Below, in pieces: positions 46,376 through 56,732 of a stretch of DNA of 64,000 bases. This stretch comes from Gillisella vitis. GTDB taxonomy: Bacteria > Pseudomonadota > Alphaproteobacteria > Rhizobiales > Rhizobiaceae. Each line of letters opens with the position of its first letter. Positions within the stretch are counted from its first letter, which is position 1. Both the position numbers and the translations under genes were made by a program. The notes under the pieces were generated by a model that made no database searches, was not told the origin of the DNA, and worked only from the letters and a program-made list of their open reading frames with translations. Location: the NCBI RefSeq assembly GCF_021559775.1, contig NZ_CP056047.1, forward strand, positions 2,232,001-2,296,000. Direction: 5' to 3'.

Positions 46376-49300
46376 TTGCACGAAAAAGTTGAAGCGTTCA
46401 TTCAGCGTTGGCAGGGGCAGGATGGCGGGCAGGAACGCGCCAATTATGCCCTGTTTCTCACCGAGCTTTGCGATCTCTTAGGCCTGCCTCATGCCGATCC
46501 GGCTTCCGCTGCCCATGAAAACAACGATTACGTGTTTGAACGCGCGGTGAAGGAAGTGGCCCGCGATGGCTCTTCCTCGCAAAAGCGTATCGATCTTTAC
46601 AAGCGTAATTGCTTTGTGCTGGAGGCGAAGCAAAGCCGGTTTTCTGGCGAGAAAAAGCTGGAAAACGCCCCCGCCCTGCCCGGCCTTGAAGCCGCCCCGC
46701 GTGGCAAGCGCGCCAGCGCCAACCGCGCCTGGGATGTGCTGATGCTCAACGCGCGCACCCAGGCCGAAAACTACGTGCGCCTGCTGCCCACATCCCATGA
46801 GCCACCGCCGTTTGTGCTGGTGTGCGATGTCGGGCATTGCATTGAAATTTATGCCAATTTTCGCCGCGACGGCAAGGCCTATGACCAGTTTCCAGACCGC
46901 CGCTCCTTCCGCATCTATCTGGAAGACCTGCGCGATGAAGAGGTGCGCGCCCGGCTGATTGCCATTTGGACAGACCCTCTCAGCCTTGACCCCTCTCGCC
47001 ACGCCGCCAAGGTGACGCGCGAAATTGCCACGCGGATTGCCAAGGTCAGTCAGGCGCTGGAACAGGCCGGTTATGCCACCGAGGAAGTGGCGATGTTTTT
47101 GATGCGCGTGCTGTTCACCATGTTTGCCGAGGATGTGGAGCTGCTGCCCAAAGACAGTTTTAAAGACCTATTGAAGGATTGCGCGGAAAAGCCCGAGATT
47201 TTCCCCGGCATGATGGAAGACCTGTGGAAGGCCATGGATGAAGGCGGCTTTACCGCCACCATCCGCCACAAGGTCAAGCGGTTCAACGGCGAGTTCTTCA
47301 AAAACCGCCGGGCGCTCAAGCTGGAAAAGCAGGAGATTGGCGAACTGGCGGCAGCCGCAAGCTATGACTGGAAAGACGTGGAACCCGCGATTTTCGGTGC
47401 CTTTCTGGAGCAGGCGCTGGACCCCACAGACCGGCGCAAGCTGGGTGCCCATTACACGCCCCGCGCCTATGTGGAGCGGCTGGTGATTGCCACCGTGATT
47501 GACCCCTTGCAGGAGGAGTGGAACAACACGCTGGCCACCGTGGAGCGGCAAAAGGCAGAGGGCAAAAATGAAGCGGCCATCAAAACCGTGCAGGCCTTTC
47601 ACGATAAGCTCTGCGATATCCGCGTGCTGGACCCCGCCTGCGGCACCGGCAATTTTCTCTATGTCTCGCTGGAGCTGATGAAGCGGCTGGAAGGCAAGGT
47701 GCTGGATGCGCTGGTCAACCTTGGTGGACAGGAAGGGCTGGCGCTGGAAAGCCACACGGTGGACCCACACCAGTTTTTGGGCATGGAGCTAAACCCGCGC
47801 GCTGCCGCCATTGCCGAGCTGGTGCTGTGGATTGGCCATTTGCAATGGCATTTTCGCAACCGGGGCGTTGCCCCGTCTGAGCCAATTCTCAAAGCCTTTA
47901 AAAACATTCAGCATATGGATGCCGTGCTGAAATGGGATGGCTACCCACATGTGCGGGTGGAAAATGGCGAGGACATCTACCCCAACCCCCGCCGCCCGGA
48001 TTGGCCAAAGGCGGATTATATTGTCGGAAACCCGCCGTTTGTGGGCGGCAAGGATATTCGCGCCCGCATGGGCAGCGCCTATGCACAAGCGCTGTGGAAA
48101 GCCCATAAACACATGAATGAAAGCGCCGATTTCGTCATGTATTGGTGGGATCGGTCAGCCGAGATTTTGCTCAAAGCCAAAAGCCCGCTGAAACGCTTTG
48201 GCTTTGTCACCACCAATTCCATCTCGCAGGTGTTTCAACGCCGGGTGATGGAGCCGCATTTGAATGCCAAAAAGCCGCTTTCGCTGATCATGGCCATTCC
48301 CGATCATCCTTGGACCAAAGTGACCAAAGACAGCGCCGCCGTGCGCATTGCCATGACGGTGGCACAAGCCGGAAAGCATGATGGCTTGTTGATGGAGGTG
48401 ACAGCGGAAGAGGCGGTGGAGACCGACAGCCCGGTGATTTTGTTTGAGGAGAAGCGCGGGCGGATCAATGCGGATTTGACGGTTGGGGTGGATGTGGCGT
48501 CTGTTGCTGGGTTAAAGAGCAATGACGGTATTTCTTCTCGTGGTGTGGTTTTACACGGTGGGGGCTTTATCATTTCACCAGACGAGGCACAAAATCTTGG
48601 CCTTGGTAGACATCCAAACCTCGAACAACATATTCGTGTTTATCGTAACGGCCGCGATCTCATGGATCGTCCTCGCGGTATGATGGTTATCGATCTTTTC
48701 GGCTTAACCTCAGACGAAATCAGATTTCGTTTCCCTGAGGTTTATCAGCACGTTAAGATTGAAGTTAAAGAGAAGGTTATTATTAACAGTCAAGGTGAAC
48801 AAGATTTTGTTGGCCGTGATTGGAATAACAGAGAGTACAGAAAGCAGAATTGGTGGCTGTTTGGTGAGAATGTTCCCGACTTGAGAAAAGCTCTTGCCAA
48901 TCTCCCCCGCTACATCGCCACAGTGGAAACCGCCAAACACAGGGTTTTCCAGTTTTTAGATGTGTCGGTTTTGCCAGATAACAAGCTGGTGGCAATTGCC
49001 TTAAGTGATAGTTTTTCGCTTGGGGTACTCTCGTCTCGTTTCCACGTACCTTGGGCCATGCGTACCGGCAGTTGGCTCGGTGTTGGCAACGACTCTGTCT
49101 ATACTAAATCCCGCTGCTTCGACCCCTTCCCATTCCCCGCCGCCACCGACGCGCAAAAACACACCATCGGCACCATTGCCGAAGAGCTGGACGCCCACCG
49201 CAAGCGGGTGCTGGAGGCGCATGGGCATCTGACCCTCACGGGGCTTTACAATGTGCTGGAGCGGCTGAAAAGCGGCGCGAAGCCGGATGATCTGAACGAC

Positions 49301-49807
49301 AAGGAGCGCCGCATTTTTGACGATGGGCTGGTGCTGATTTTGAAAGAACTGCACGACAAGCTCGATGTGGCTGTGGCCGATGCCTATGGCTGGCCGGTGG
49401 ATTTGAGCGAGGATGAGGTGCTGGCCAATCTGGTGGCGCTGAACAAGGAGCGCGCCAAGGAAGAGCAGCGCGGCCATGTGTGCTGGCTGCGGCCAGACTA
49501 TCAAATTCCACGGTTTGGCTCAGACAAGGAAAAGGCCGAGCAGATCGAAGCCGATTTTGGCGAAGCCGCCCCGGCCAAGGCCGGCCCCAAGCCCAGCTTC
49601 CCCACAGACGAGCGCGACCAGACCCCCGCCGTGCTGCATCAATTGATGGAAACCGATGTGGGCGTCGATGCCGCCACCATTGCCGCCAGCTTCAAGCAGG
49701 GCCAAAAAATCCGCCCTGCCGTTATGGCTGTGCTTACCGCGCTTCACCGCTTAGGCCTGGTTTCCAGCGCAGACGGCAAGCGCTTTGCTTTTCGCCGGGC
49801 GGCATAG
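46376..49807 (+). CDS. Type IIL (MmeI-like) single-chain restriction-modification enzyme
   Basis: 1143 residues from TTG at 46376, with AAGGA 9 nt upstream; no in-frame ATG precedes the conserved N-terminus. Domain order as in MmeI: PD-(D/E)xK nuclease with D73-x9-E83-x-K85 in RIDLYKRNCFVLEAKQ; helical linker; gamma-class N6-adenine methyltransferase with motif I DPACGTGNF (419-427) and motif IV NPPF (552-555); target recognition domain at about 700-910; C-terminal winged-helix-like tail after a linker (APAKAGPKPSFPTDERDQTP). MmeI-type enzymes methylate one strand of an asymmetric site and cut about 20 bp away. The target-recognition part is encoded by lower-GC DNA than the rest. No separate R, M or S genes are nearby. 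Confidence 0.88.
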   Translation: MHEKVEAFIQRWQGQDGGQERANYALFLTELCDLLGLPHADPASAAHENNDYVFERAVKEVARDGSSSQKRIDLYKRNCFVLEAKQSRFSGEKKLENAPALPGLEAAPRGKRASANRAWDVLMLNARTQAENYVRLLPTSHEPPPFVLVCDVGHCIEIYANFRRDGKAYDQFPDRRSFRIYLEDLRDEEVRARLIAIWTDPLSLDPSRHAAKVTREIATRIAKVSQALEQAGYATEEVAMFLMRVLFTMFAEDVELLPKDSFKDLLKDCAEKPEIFPGMMEDLWKAMDEGGFTATIRHKVKRFNGEFFKNRRALKLEKQEIGELAAAASYDWKDVEPAIFGAFLEQALDPTDRRKLGAHYTPRAYVERLVIATVIDPLQEEWNNTLATVERQKAEGKNEAAIKTVQAFHDKLCDIRVLDPACGTGNFLYVSLELMKRLEGKVLDALVNLGGQEGLALESHTVDPHQFLGMELNPRAAAIAELVLWIGHLQWHFRNRGVAPSEPILKAFKNIQHMDAVLKWDGYPHVRVENGEDIYPNPRRPDWPKADYIVGNPPFVGGKDIRARMGSAYAQALWKAHKHMNESADFVMYWWDRSAEILLKAKSPLKRFGFVTTNSISQVFQRRVMEPHLNAKKPLSLIMAIPDHPWTKVTKDSAAVRIAMTVAQAGKHDGLLMEVTAEEAVETDSPVILFEEKRGRINADLTVGVDVASVAGLKSNDGISSRGVVLHGGGFIISPDEAQNLGLGRHPNLEQHIRVYRNGRDLMDRPRGMMVIDLFGLTSDEIRFRFPEVYQHVKIEVKEKVIINSQGEQDFVGRDWNNREYRKQNWWLFGENVPDLRKALANLPRYIATVETAKHRVFQFLDVSVLPDNKLVAIALSDSFSLGVLSSRFHVPWAMRTGSWLGVGNDSVYTKSRCFDPFPFPAATDAQKHTIGTIAEELDAHRKRVLEAHGHLTLTGLYNVLERLKSGAKPDDLNDKERRIFDDGLVLILKELHDKLDVAVADAYGWPVDLSEDEVLANLVALNKERAKEEQRGHVCWLRPDYQIPRFGSDKEKAEQIEADFGEAAPAKAGPKPSFPTDERDQTPAVLHQLMETDVGVDAATIAASFKQGQKIRPAVMAVLTALHRLGLVSSADGKRFAFRRAA

Positions 49808-49940
49808 GCGGATATAAACAGCCCCGCTAAACAGAGTTGGGTTCTCTGATAAGATGCAGTAGAAACCACCGCAGAATGGCATGTTCAAGACCACTGAGCC
49901 GACGAAGATCGGCGATATTTTCAGTCCCAAGGAGACAACA

Positions 49941-51047
49941 ATGAAACTTCATCTTTTGGCGAGCGCTGCCTTTGCCGCCCTTCTCGCCGCTGCCCCCGCA
50001 GCCCATGCCGATATTACCATCGGTCTGATGGCGCCGCTGACCGGACCGTTGGCGGCCATTGGCGCGCAGATCAAGAATGGCACGGAAACCGCGATTGCCG
50101 ATATCAATGCCAAGGGTGGCATCAAGGGCGAAAAGCTGGTGCTGAAGACCGCTGACGATGCGGGAGAGCCGAAGCAAGGCGTGTCCGCCGCAAACCAGTT
50201 GGTTGGCGAAGGTGTACGTTTCGTGGTCGGCCCGGTGACATCAGGCGTCGCCGTTCCGGCCTCCGACGTGCTGGCGGAAAACGGCGCGCTGATGGTGACC
50301 CCGACCGCGACCGCCCCAAGCCTGACCAAGCGCGGATTGCCGACCGTGCTGCGCACCTGCGGGCGTGACGACCAGCAGGCCGATGTGGCGGCCAAATATG
50401 TGCTGGCCCATTTCAAGGACAAGAAAATCGCCATCCTCAATGACAAGGGCCAGTATGGCAAGGGTCTGGCGGATGCCTTCAAGGCCGCGCTGAACGCCGA
50501 TGGTGTCAAGGAAGTGTTCAACGATTCACTGACCGCAGGCGAAAAGGATTTCAGCGCGCTCGTCACCCGGTTAAAGTCGGCCAATGTCGAAGTGCTTTAT
50601 TTTGGCGGCTATCATCCAGAAGCAGGACTGCTGGTGCGCCAGATGCAGGATGCCGGGCTGAAAGCCGTGGTGGTGGCGGGCGATGGTCTTTCCAACAGCG
50701 AATATACCACCGTCGGCGGTGACGCCGCCAATGGCACGCTGTTCACCAATGCCGCCGATGCGCTGAAAAACCCGGATTCCAAGGTTGCCGCCGATTCGCT
50801 GACCGCCAAGGGCATTCCGGCGGAAGCCTTCACACTCAACGCCTACGCCGCCGTGCAGGTTATTGCCGCTGGTATCGAAAAGGTCGGCAGCGCCGAAGAT
50901 GCCGAAGCCGTCGCAAATGCGATCAAGTCCGGCGAACCGATCCCGACCGCCATTGGCAAGCTGACCTATGGCGAAACCGGCGACCTCACCTCGCAGAGCT
51001 TCTCCATGTACAAATGGGAAGGTGGCAAGACCGTCGCGGCTGAGTAA
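49941..51047 (+). CDS. Branched-chain amino-acid ABC transporter binding protein (LivK/BraC-like)
   Basis: 368 residues from the ATG with an AAGGAG site; signal peptide [23 protein letters not shown]. Type I periplasmic binding fold: [62 protein letters not shown] region ([16 protein letters not shown]). No permease or ATPase genes are adjacent, so it must work with components encoded elsewhere. Confidence 0.9.
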   Translation: MKLHLLASAAFAALLAAAPAAHADITIGLMAPLTGPLAAIGAQIKNGTETAIADINAKGGIKGEKLVLKTADDAGEPKQGVSAANQLVGEGVRFVVGPVTSGVAVPASDVLAENGALMVTPTATAPSLTKRGLPTVLRTCGRDDQQADVAAKYVLAHFKDKKIAILNDKGQYGKGLADAFKAALNADGVKEVFNDSLTAGEKDFSALVTRLKSANVEVLYFGGYHPEAGLLVRQMQDAGLKAVVVAGDGLSNSEYTTVGGDAANGTLFTNAADALKNPDSKVAADSLTAKGIPAEAFTLNAYAAVQVIAAGIEKVGSAEDAEAVANAIKSGEPIPTAIGKLTYGETGDLTSQSFSMYKWEGGKTVAAE

Positions 51048-51060
51048 TTCAGTTGTAACA

Positions 51061-51090
51061 TTAGACGCGGATGTCATCATCCGCGTCTAA
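51061..51090 (+). terminator. Hairpin after livK-like gene
   Basis: TTAGACGCGGATG and CATCCGCGTCTAA form a perfect 13-bp stem with loop TCAT, 13 bp after the stop. The downstream T content is modest (TGCCGTTT). Confidence 0.75.
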
Positions 51091-51226
51091 TGCCGTTTAT
51101 GTGCAATGAAGAGCGGGTAAAGTTTTCTCCGTACCTCTTCATATAAGTTTCTGCATTGCATAAGTTTTCCCGACATCACCACGCATGACTATTCCAGCCC
51201 ACGCCCAGCCCACGAGAGACACGCCC

Positions 51227-52096
51227 ATGCCCACACTGACCGAGATCGGCAATGACCAGCTTACCGTGCAGATCTCCTCGCTTGGCGCGGAGATGCAGTC
51301 CCTTCGCACAAAAGACGGCCAATCGCTGCTCTGGCATGGCGATGCGGCCTATTGGGGCGGGCGTTCGCCCATTCTGTTTCCGATTGTTGGCAAGGCCAAG
51401 GACGATACGCTACTAATCGATGGCAAGCCTTACTCCATGGCACAGCATGGCATTGCCCGACGCCGCGAGTTTACGCTGCTGGAGGCCGGAGCCGATGTCT
51501 GTCGCCACGAACTGACCGCCAATGATGAAACCAAAGCCGTCTATCCCTTCGATTTTTCGCTGGTGCTGGAATATAAGCTGCACGGTGCGGCGCTGACGGT
51601 TGCCGCCACGGTCGCCAATAGCGGCAACACCCCCATGCCCTATGGCCTCGGTTTCCATCCGGCATTCCTTTGGCCTCTGCCGGGGGCGGATGGCAAGCCG
51701 CATACGATCACGCTGGACAATGGCGCAGAACCGCCCCTGCTACGGTTGGGCGGCGGCCTGCTGGCCGAGGAAGCCCGCCCCTCGCCTTTCCATGCCGGGC
51801 GGCTGGTGCTGGACAAGAGCCAGTTCGAGGAAGATGCGATGATCTTTCCCGAAGGTGCCGGGACCGCCCTCACCTATAGCGCCGAGGATGCGGCCAGCTT
51901 GCATTTCCGCTTTGAAAACCTGCCCAATCTGGCGCTCTGGCAAAAACCCGGCGCGCCCTTCATCTGCATCGAGCCCTGGCACGGCATGGCCGCCCTGCAT
52001 GGCAAGAGCAGCGAACTGGTGGAGCGGCCCTATACCGTCACACTCGCCCCCGGCGAAAGCACCCGTCACGGCTTTACCGTGACCGTCGAGGCGTGA
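51227..52096 (+). CDS. Aldose 1-epimerase family protein (LacX-like)
   Basis: 289 residues from MPTLTEIGNDQLTVQISSLGAEMQSL. Family motifs: LLWHGDAAYWGGRSPILFPIVGK, HGIARRREF with catalytic His, YGLGFHPAFLWPL, and ICIEPWHGMA with the catalytic acid/base region. It equilibrates anomers of a sugar or sugar phosphate. The next gene begins within its stop. Confidence 0.87.
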   Translation: MPTLTEIGNDQLTVQISSLGAEMQSLRTKDGQSLLWHGDAAYWGGRSPILFPIVGKAKDDTLLIDGKPYSMAQHGIARRREFTLLEAGADVCRHELTANDETKAVYPFDFSLVLEYKLHGAALTVAATVANSGNTPMPYGLGFHPAFLWPLPGADGKPHTITLDNGAEPPLLRLGGGLLAEEARPSPFHAGRLVLDKSQFEEDAMIFPEGAGTALTYSAEDAASLHFRFENLPNLALWQKPGAPFICIEPWHGMAALHGKSSELVERPYTVTLAPGESTRHGFTVTVEA

Positions 52097-52755
52097 GGCT
52101 GGACACAAACGGAGAGGTGGAGCCTGCGGGACAGATCCTGATCCTGAACGGCGCGCCGCGTTCCGGTAAGTCCAGCATTGCAAAGGTGGTGCTGGACAGC
52201 TTTCCGGGCCTCTGGGTCAATCTTGGCGTTGATGCACAGATGGCCACGATCAGCGAACAACACAGGCCCGGCATCGGCTTGCGGCCCGGCGGCGAGCACC
52301 CGGAAAAAGAAGCGGTCGTGCAGCAGTTATATGCCGCCCTGCATGAAACGATTGCCGCCCATAGCCGGCTCGGGATCAACGTGGTGGTCGATGTGGGCTA
52401 TCACGAGGCCTATTCGCGGCCTCTGCATATCCTGGATGATTGTGCCAGGCGGCTGGCTGGCCTGCCGGTGCTGTTCATCGGTGTGCATTGCGCGCTCACG
52501 ACAATCATGGCCCGCCGGGCAGCGTCCCCTTCGAATGGTGCGATAACATATCTACAGGGCTCAACAAACGATCCAGTGCCGGAACCCGTACAACGCTGGC
52601 AAATGGCTGTGCATGAGCATGGCCTCTATGATCTGGACGTCGATACCACAGACAAGACGCCTGAAGATTGTGCTAGAGAGATTCTGACGGTGCTGGGTAA
52701 GGATCGCCCACAGCCCAGTTTTTTCGAGCGGCGTTTGTCGCTCATCCAGACCTGA
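52093..52755 (+). CDS. P-loop kinase, chloramphenicol-phosphotransferase-like
   Basis: 220 residues, GTG start overlapping the previous stop (GTGA); a second GTG at 52117 has a better GGAGAG site. Walker [13 protein letters not shown], then [19 protein letters not shown] and [19 protein letters not shown] fit the CPT family. True CPT modifies chloramphenicol, but most genomic homologues have unknown substrates; no resistance claim is made. Followed by adenine deaminase after 19 bp. Confidence 0.75.
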   Translation: MRLDTNGEVEPAGQILILNGAPRSGKSSIAKVVLDSFPGLWVNLGVDAQMATISEQHRPGIGLRPGGEHPEKEAVVQQLYAALHETIAAHSRLGINVVVDVGYHEAYSRPLHILDDCARRLAGLPVLFIGVHCALTTIMARRAASPSNGAITYLQGSTNDPVPEPVQRWQMAVHEHGLYDLDVDTTDKTPEDCAREILTVLGKDRPQPSFFERRLSLIQT

Positions 52756-52774
52756 GACCGAAGGAGCCACATCC

Positions 52775-54469
52775 ATGAGCCCATTGGAACGCCGTATCGA
52801 CCAGGGCGTCGGCCGCGAAACCGCTGATATCGTGCTGAAAGGCGGCCGGTTTTTCGATCTCGTCACCGGTGATCTGGTGGAAAGCGATATTGCCATCTGC
52901 GGCGATACCATTGTCGGCACCTGCGGAACCTACCAGGGCCGCGAGGAAATCGACATTTCCGGCAAGATCGTCGTGCCGGGTTTTATCGACACGCATCTGC
53001 ATATTGAAAGCTCGCTGGTCACACCGCATGAATTCGACCGTTGCGTGCTGCCTTACGGCGTCACCACAGTGATCTGCGATCCCCATGAAATCGCCAATGT
53101 GCTGGGCACCGAAGGCATCGAGTTCTTCCTGGAATCGGCACTGGAAACCATCATGGATATCCGTGTGCAGCTGTCCTCCTGCGTGCCCGCGACCCATCTG
53201 GAAACCTCGGGCGCGGACCTGCCCATCGAGCGGCTTTTGCCATTCCGCGACCACCCGAAGGTGATCGGCCTTGCCGAATTCATGAATTTTCCCGGCGTGA
53301 TCCATAAAGACCCGATCTGCATGGCCAAGCTGGAAGCCTTTCAGGGCGGCCATATCGATGGTCATGCGCCGCTGCTGCGCGGTAACGATTTGAACGGCTA
53401 TCTCTCGGCGGGTATTCGCACCGAGCATGAATGCACCACGGCGGAAGAAGCCCTGGAGAAGATCCGCAAAGGCATGCATATTCTGGTGCGCGAAGGCTCG
53501 GTTTCCAAGGATTTGCACGCCCTGATGCCAATCATAACCGAGCGGCTCTCCCCATTTCTGGCGCTCTGCACCGATGACCGCAACCCGCTTGACATCGCCG
53601 AGCAAGGCCATCTGGACTATATGATCCGCACGGCCATTGCCCATGGTGTCGAGCCGCTGGCCATCTACCGCGCCGCCTCCATCTCAGCGGCCCGCGCCTT
53701 TGGCCTGCGGGATCGTGGCCTGGTCGCCCCCGGCTGGCGGGCCGATCTGGTGGTAGTGGACAGCCTGGAAAACTGCAAGGCCGAAACGGTGTTTGCGGCC
53801 GGTCGCCGTGTCACCGATGCGCTGTTTGCCACCCGCAAGCCGGTTGCCCCGGTTGGCCTCGACAGCGTCAAGGCCCGGATCGTCAAGTCAGCCGATTTTG
53901 CCGTGCCTGTCAGTGACGGCGAAGTGCCTGTCATGGGCGTGTTGCCGGGCAAGATCATCACCGAATATCGCCGCTACCGCCTGCCCGCATCCGGCAACCA
54001 GACCAGCGTCGATCTCGACCGCGACATCATCAAGGTCGCCGTCATTGAGCGGCATGGCAAGAATGGCAACCATGCCAATGGCTTCGTGCAGGGCTTCGGC
54101 CTGAAAAAGGGCGCCATCGCCTCCACCGTCGGCCATGACAGCCACAATATCTGCGTGGTCGGCGTCTCCGAAGACGATATGGCCATGGCCGCCAACCGCC
54201 TCTCCGACATCAAGGGCGGCTTCGTGGTGGTGGAAGACGGCAAGGTGACCGGCGAAATCCCCCTGCCCGTCGCGGGCCTGATGAGCCTTGAGCCGTTCGA
54301 GAGCGTGCGCGATACCTTGCATGAGCTGCGCAAGGCCGCTTACGCGCTTGGTACCACCTTGCAGGAGCCGTTTTTGCAGGTCGCCTTCCTGCCGCTGCCG
54401 GTCATCCCGCATTTGAAGATTTCCGACAAGGGCATGGTGGATGTCGATAAGTTTATGCTGATTGGGTGA
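52775..54469 (+). CDS. ade: Adenine deaminase
   Basis: 564 residues. Amidohydrolase metal site [12 protein letters not shown], then [14 protein letters not shown] and [11 protein letters not shown]; the C-terminal adenine-deaminase domain contains [14 protein letters not shown]. Converts adenine to hypoxanthine and ammonia for purine salvage. Ribosome binding site AAGGAG. Confidence 0.94.
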   Translation: MSPLERRIDQGVGRETADIVLKGGRFFDLVTGDLVESDIAICGDTIVGTCGTYQGREEIDISGKIVVPGFIDTHLHIESSLVTPHEFDRCVLPYGVTTVICDPHEIANVLGTEGIEFFLESALETIMDIRVQLSSCVPATHLETSGADLPIERLLPFRDHPKVIGLAEFMNFPGVIHKDPICMAKLEAFQGGHIDGHAPLLRGNDLNGYLSAGIRTEHECTTAEEALEKIRKGMHILVREGSVSKDLHALMPIITERLSPFLALCTDDRNPLDIAEQGHLDYMIRTAIAHGVEPLAIYRAASISAARAFGLRDRGLVAPGWRADLVVVDSLENCKAETVFAAGRRVTDALFATRKPVAPVGLDSVKARIVKSADFAVPVSDGEVPVMGVLPGKIITEYRRYRLPASGNQTSVDLDRDIIKVAVIERHGKNGNHANGFVQGFGLKKGAIASTVGHDSHNICVVGVSEDDMAMAANRLSDIKGGFVVVEDGKVTGEIPLPVAGLMSLEPFESVRDTLHELRKAAYALGTTLQEPFLQVAFLPLPVIPHLKISDKGMVDVDKFMLIG

Positions 54470-54483
54470 GCAATTGCGCTGAA

Positions 54484-54517
54484 CTCCCACTTGTACTATA
54501 TTCAGTACAAGTGGGAG
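54484..54517. promoter_or_regulatory. Palindromic operator of yefM-yoeB overlapping the ribosome binding site
   Basis: CTCCCACTTGTACT (54484-54497) and AGTACAAGTGGGAG (54504-54517) are perfect 14-bp inverted repeats with a 6-bp spacer. The GGGAG Shine-Dalgarno of yefM is inside the right arm. Fits autorepression by the YefM-YoeB complex and could also sequester the ribosome binding site in RNA. Confidence 0.75.
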
Positions 54518-54523
54518 ATCCTG

Positions 54524-54787
54524 ATGGACACGGTGTTTTTTTCCAAAGCGCGGGCCGAACTGGCCGGACTGCTCGACAAGGTAAACGAGGATGCATCCGC
54601 GGTGGAGATCGTGCGCCGGGACAAGCCCTCTGCCGTGCTGATGAGCAAGGAAGAATATGAGAGCATGGTGGAAACTCTGCATCTCCTCTCCTCGCCAGCC
54701 AATGCCAGCCGTCTGCTGAAGGCGAAACAGGCGATAGAAGCAGGCCGCTTTTCCCCACGCCACCTCCCTGATCTGGATGACGCCTGA
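54524..54787 (+). CDS. yefM: YefM/Phd-type antitoxin
   Basis: 87 residues from MDTVFFSKARAELAGLLDKVNEDASAVEIVRRDKPSAVLMSKEEYESMVET, the standard YefM DNA-binding half, followed by a toxin-neutralising C-terminus (AIEAGRFSPRHL). The stop is 3 bp before yoeB. Confidence 0.92.
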   Translation: MDTVFFSKARAELAGLLDKVNEDASAVEIVRRDKPSAVLMSKEEYESMVETLHLLSSPANASRLLKAKQAIEAGRFSPRHLPDLDDA

Positions 54788-54790
54788 TCC

Positions 54791-55057
54791 ATGCTGGTCG
54801 CCTTTACAGATGAAGGCTGGGAAGATTACTGCTTCTGGCAGGAAACCGATCCCAAAACGGCGCAGCGGATCAATGCCCTGCTAAAGGACACCAAACGCCA
54901 TCCCTTTTCCGGCATTGGCAAGCCAGAGCCACTGAAAGGCCAGTTCAAAGGCTTCTGGTCACGCCGCATCAGCCAGGAACACCGACTGGTTTATGCGGTG
55001 AAAGGTCAGGATAGCGATCAAGTGCTGATCGTAGCGCAATGCCGCTATCATTATTGA
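54791..55057 (+). CDS. yoeB: YoeB-type mRNA interferase toxin
   Basis: 88 residues, full length. WEDYCFWQETDPKTAQRINALLKDTKRHPFSGIGKPEPLKG and WSRRISQEHRLVY precede the C-terminal YHY, so the catalytic Glu/Arg/His/Tyr set of YoeB is intact. Cleaves mRNA in the ribosomal A site. Convergent with the glucosidase gene. Confidence 0.94.
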   Translation: MLVAFTDEGWEDYCFWQETDPKTAQRINALLKDTKRHPFSGIGKPEPLKGQFKGFWSRRISQEHRLVYAVKGQDSDQVLIVAQCRYHY

Positions 55058-55064
55058 AAAACTG

Positions 55065-56732
55065 TCACACCCGCGCGCAAAAACCGTCCAGCGCATCGAG
55101 CGTAATAACGCTCTTTTCGAACGTGCTGCGGGCATCCGGCAAAGCGATGATCTCCTTCACCGTCATATGCTCTGGCAGGCGAACCTCCTGCGGTCCGCGC
55201 CGCATGTTGAAGACGAACAGCAATCTTTCGCTGTTCTCCCCGCGCAGGAAAGCCAGCACATCCTCGTTGATATCTAGGAAGGACAGTGACCCATCGCGCA
55301 GGGCCGGATGGGCTTTGCGCAAGGCCAGCATGCTGCGGTAATGGTTGAGCACCGAGCTTTTGTCCTTGTCCTGGGCGTCCACTGACAGAGCCTGCTGGTC
55401 CGGCTGTACCGGCAGCCATGGTTTGCCACTGGTAAAACCGGCCTGAGCCTTGGCTTTTTCCCAGACCATCGGCGTGCGGCATCCGTCGCGGCCCTTGAAA
55501 GACGGCCAGAAACGGATGCCATAGGGATCGCGCAGGTCTTCAAAGGCGATATTCGCCTCCGGCAGGCCGAGTTCCTCGCCCTGATAAAGGCAGATCGAGC
55601 CGCGCAGACTGGCAAGAATGCTGATCGCCAGCTTGGCCACCTGCGGCATCTCTTCCGGCCCTTGGGCAAAGCGCGACACATGGCGCACCACGTCATGGTT
55701 GGAAAAGGCCCAGCACACCCAGCCATCCCTAACCATGGATTGGAAGGAGGTGACGCAATCGCGAATATGCGAGGGCGTGAAATGCGGCCCCAGCAGATCG
55801 AATGTGTAGCACATATGCAGCTTGTCGCCGCCGCTGGTATAGGCGGCCACGGTTTTCAACGACCGCGCGCCATCGCCAACCTCGCCCACCGTGGTGCGGT
55901 CTTGATATTCATCCAGCAGCGCCCGCAGTTTTTGCAGGAAGCCAATATTTTCCGGCTGGGTCTTGTCGTGCAGATGCTCCTGCATGCCGTAGGGATTGAC
56001 ATCCGGCGCATCGAGCCCGGCATCGCCGCTGTCTGGCGCATGTGGCGGGTTGTTGCGCAATTCCTTGTCGTGAAAATAATAGTTCACGGTATCCAGCCGA
56101 AAACCATCCACGCCGCGCTCCAGCCAGAAACGGGTGGCGTCCAGCACCGCCTGCTGCACCTGCGGATTGTGGAAATTCAGATCCGGCTGCGAGCCCAGGA
56201 AATTATGCATGTAATATTGCTTGCGCACCCCATCCCATTCCCAGGCCGGGCCGCCGAACACCGATAGCCAATTGCTCGGTGCGGTGCCATCCGGCTTGGC
56301 ATTGGCCCAGACATACCAGTCAGCCTTGGGATTGTTGCGGCTGGAGCGGCTTTCAATGAACCAGGGGTGCTGGTCGGATGTATGGGAAATCACCTGATCG
56401 ATAATCACTTTCAGGCCGAGATCATGCGCCTTGGTCATCATCGCGTCGAAATCGGCAAGTGTGCCGAACATCGGATCGACATCGCAATAGTCAGAGACGT
56501 CATAGCCCATGTCAGCCATGGGCGAGGTGAAGAACGGCGACAGCCAGATGGCATCGACACCCAGCGAGGCGATATAGGGCAAGCGCTGGGTTATGCCCTT
56601 GATGTCGCCGATGCCATCGCCTGTCGTGTCCTGAAACGAGCGTGGATAGACCTGATAAATAACCGCGCCGCGCCACCAATCACCCCCTGCTTTCACTGCG
56701 GTTTTGCTGGCTCGATCAGTTTTGGTCGGCAT
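55065..56732 (-). CDS. Alpha-glucosidase, GH13 family (AglA/oligo-1,6-glucosidase type)
   Basis: 555 residues. GH13 regions in order: DVSDYCDVDPMFG, VIIDQVISHTSDQHPWF, DGFRLDTVNYYF (nucleophile Asp), TVGEVGD (acid Glu) and FSNHDVVRH (transition-state Asp). Rhizobial AglA hydrolyses sucrose, maltose or trehalose and is normally in the agl transport operon; here no agl transporter is adjacent. Start chosen from an AGAGG ribosome binding site. Cytoplasmic. Confidence 0.9.
   Translation of the reverse strand: MPTKTDRASKTAVKAGGDWWRGAVIYQVYPRSFQDTTGDGIGDIKGITQRLPYIASLGVDAIWLSPFFTSPMADMGYDVSDYCDVDPMFGTLADFDAMMTKAHDLGLKVIIDQVISHTSDQHPWFIESRSSRNNPKADWYVWANAKPDGTAPSNWLSVFGGPAWEWDGVRKQYYMHNFLGSQPDLNFHNPQVQQAVLDATRFWLERGVDGFRLDTVNYYFHDKELRNNPPHAPDSGDAGLDAPDVNPYGMQEHLHDKTQPENIGFLQKLRALLDEYQDRTTVGEVGDGARSLKTVAAYTSGGDKLHMCYTFDLLGPHFTPSHIRDCVTSFQSMVRDGWVCWAFSNHDVVRHVSRFAQGPEEMPQVAKLAISILASLRGSICLYQGEELGLPEANIAFEDLRDPYGIRFWPSFKGRDGCRTPMVWEKAKAQAGFTSGKPWLPVQPDQQALSVDAQDKDKSSVLNHYRSMLALRKAHPALRDGSLSFLDINEDVLAFLRGENSERLLFVFNMRRGPQEVRLPEHMTVKEIIALPDARSTFEKSVITLDALDGFCARV

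Noticed and set aside
52093..52755. Chloramphenicol resistance gene
   Set aside because: Only general CPT-family features; most such homologues are not resistance genes, and the gene sits with housekeeping metabolism.
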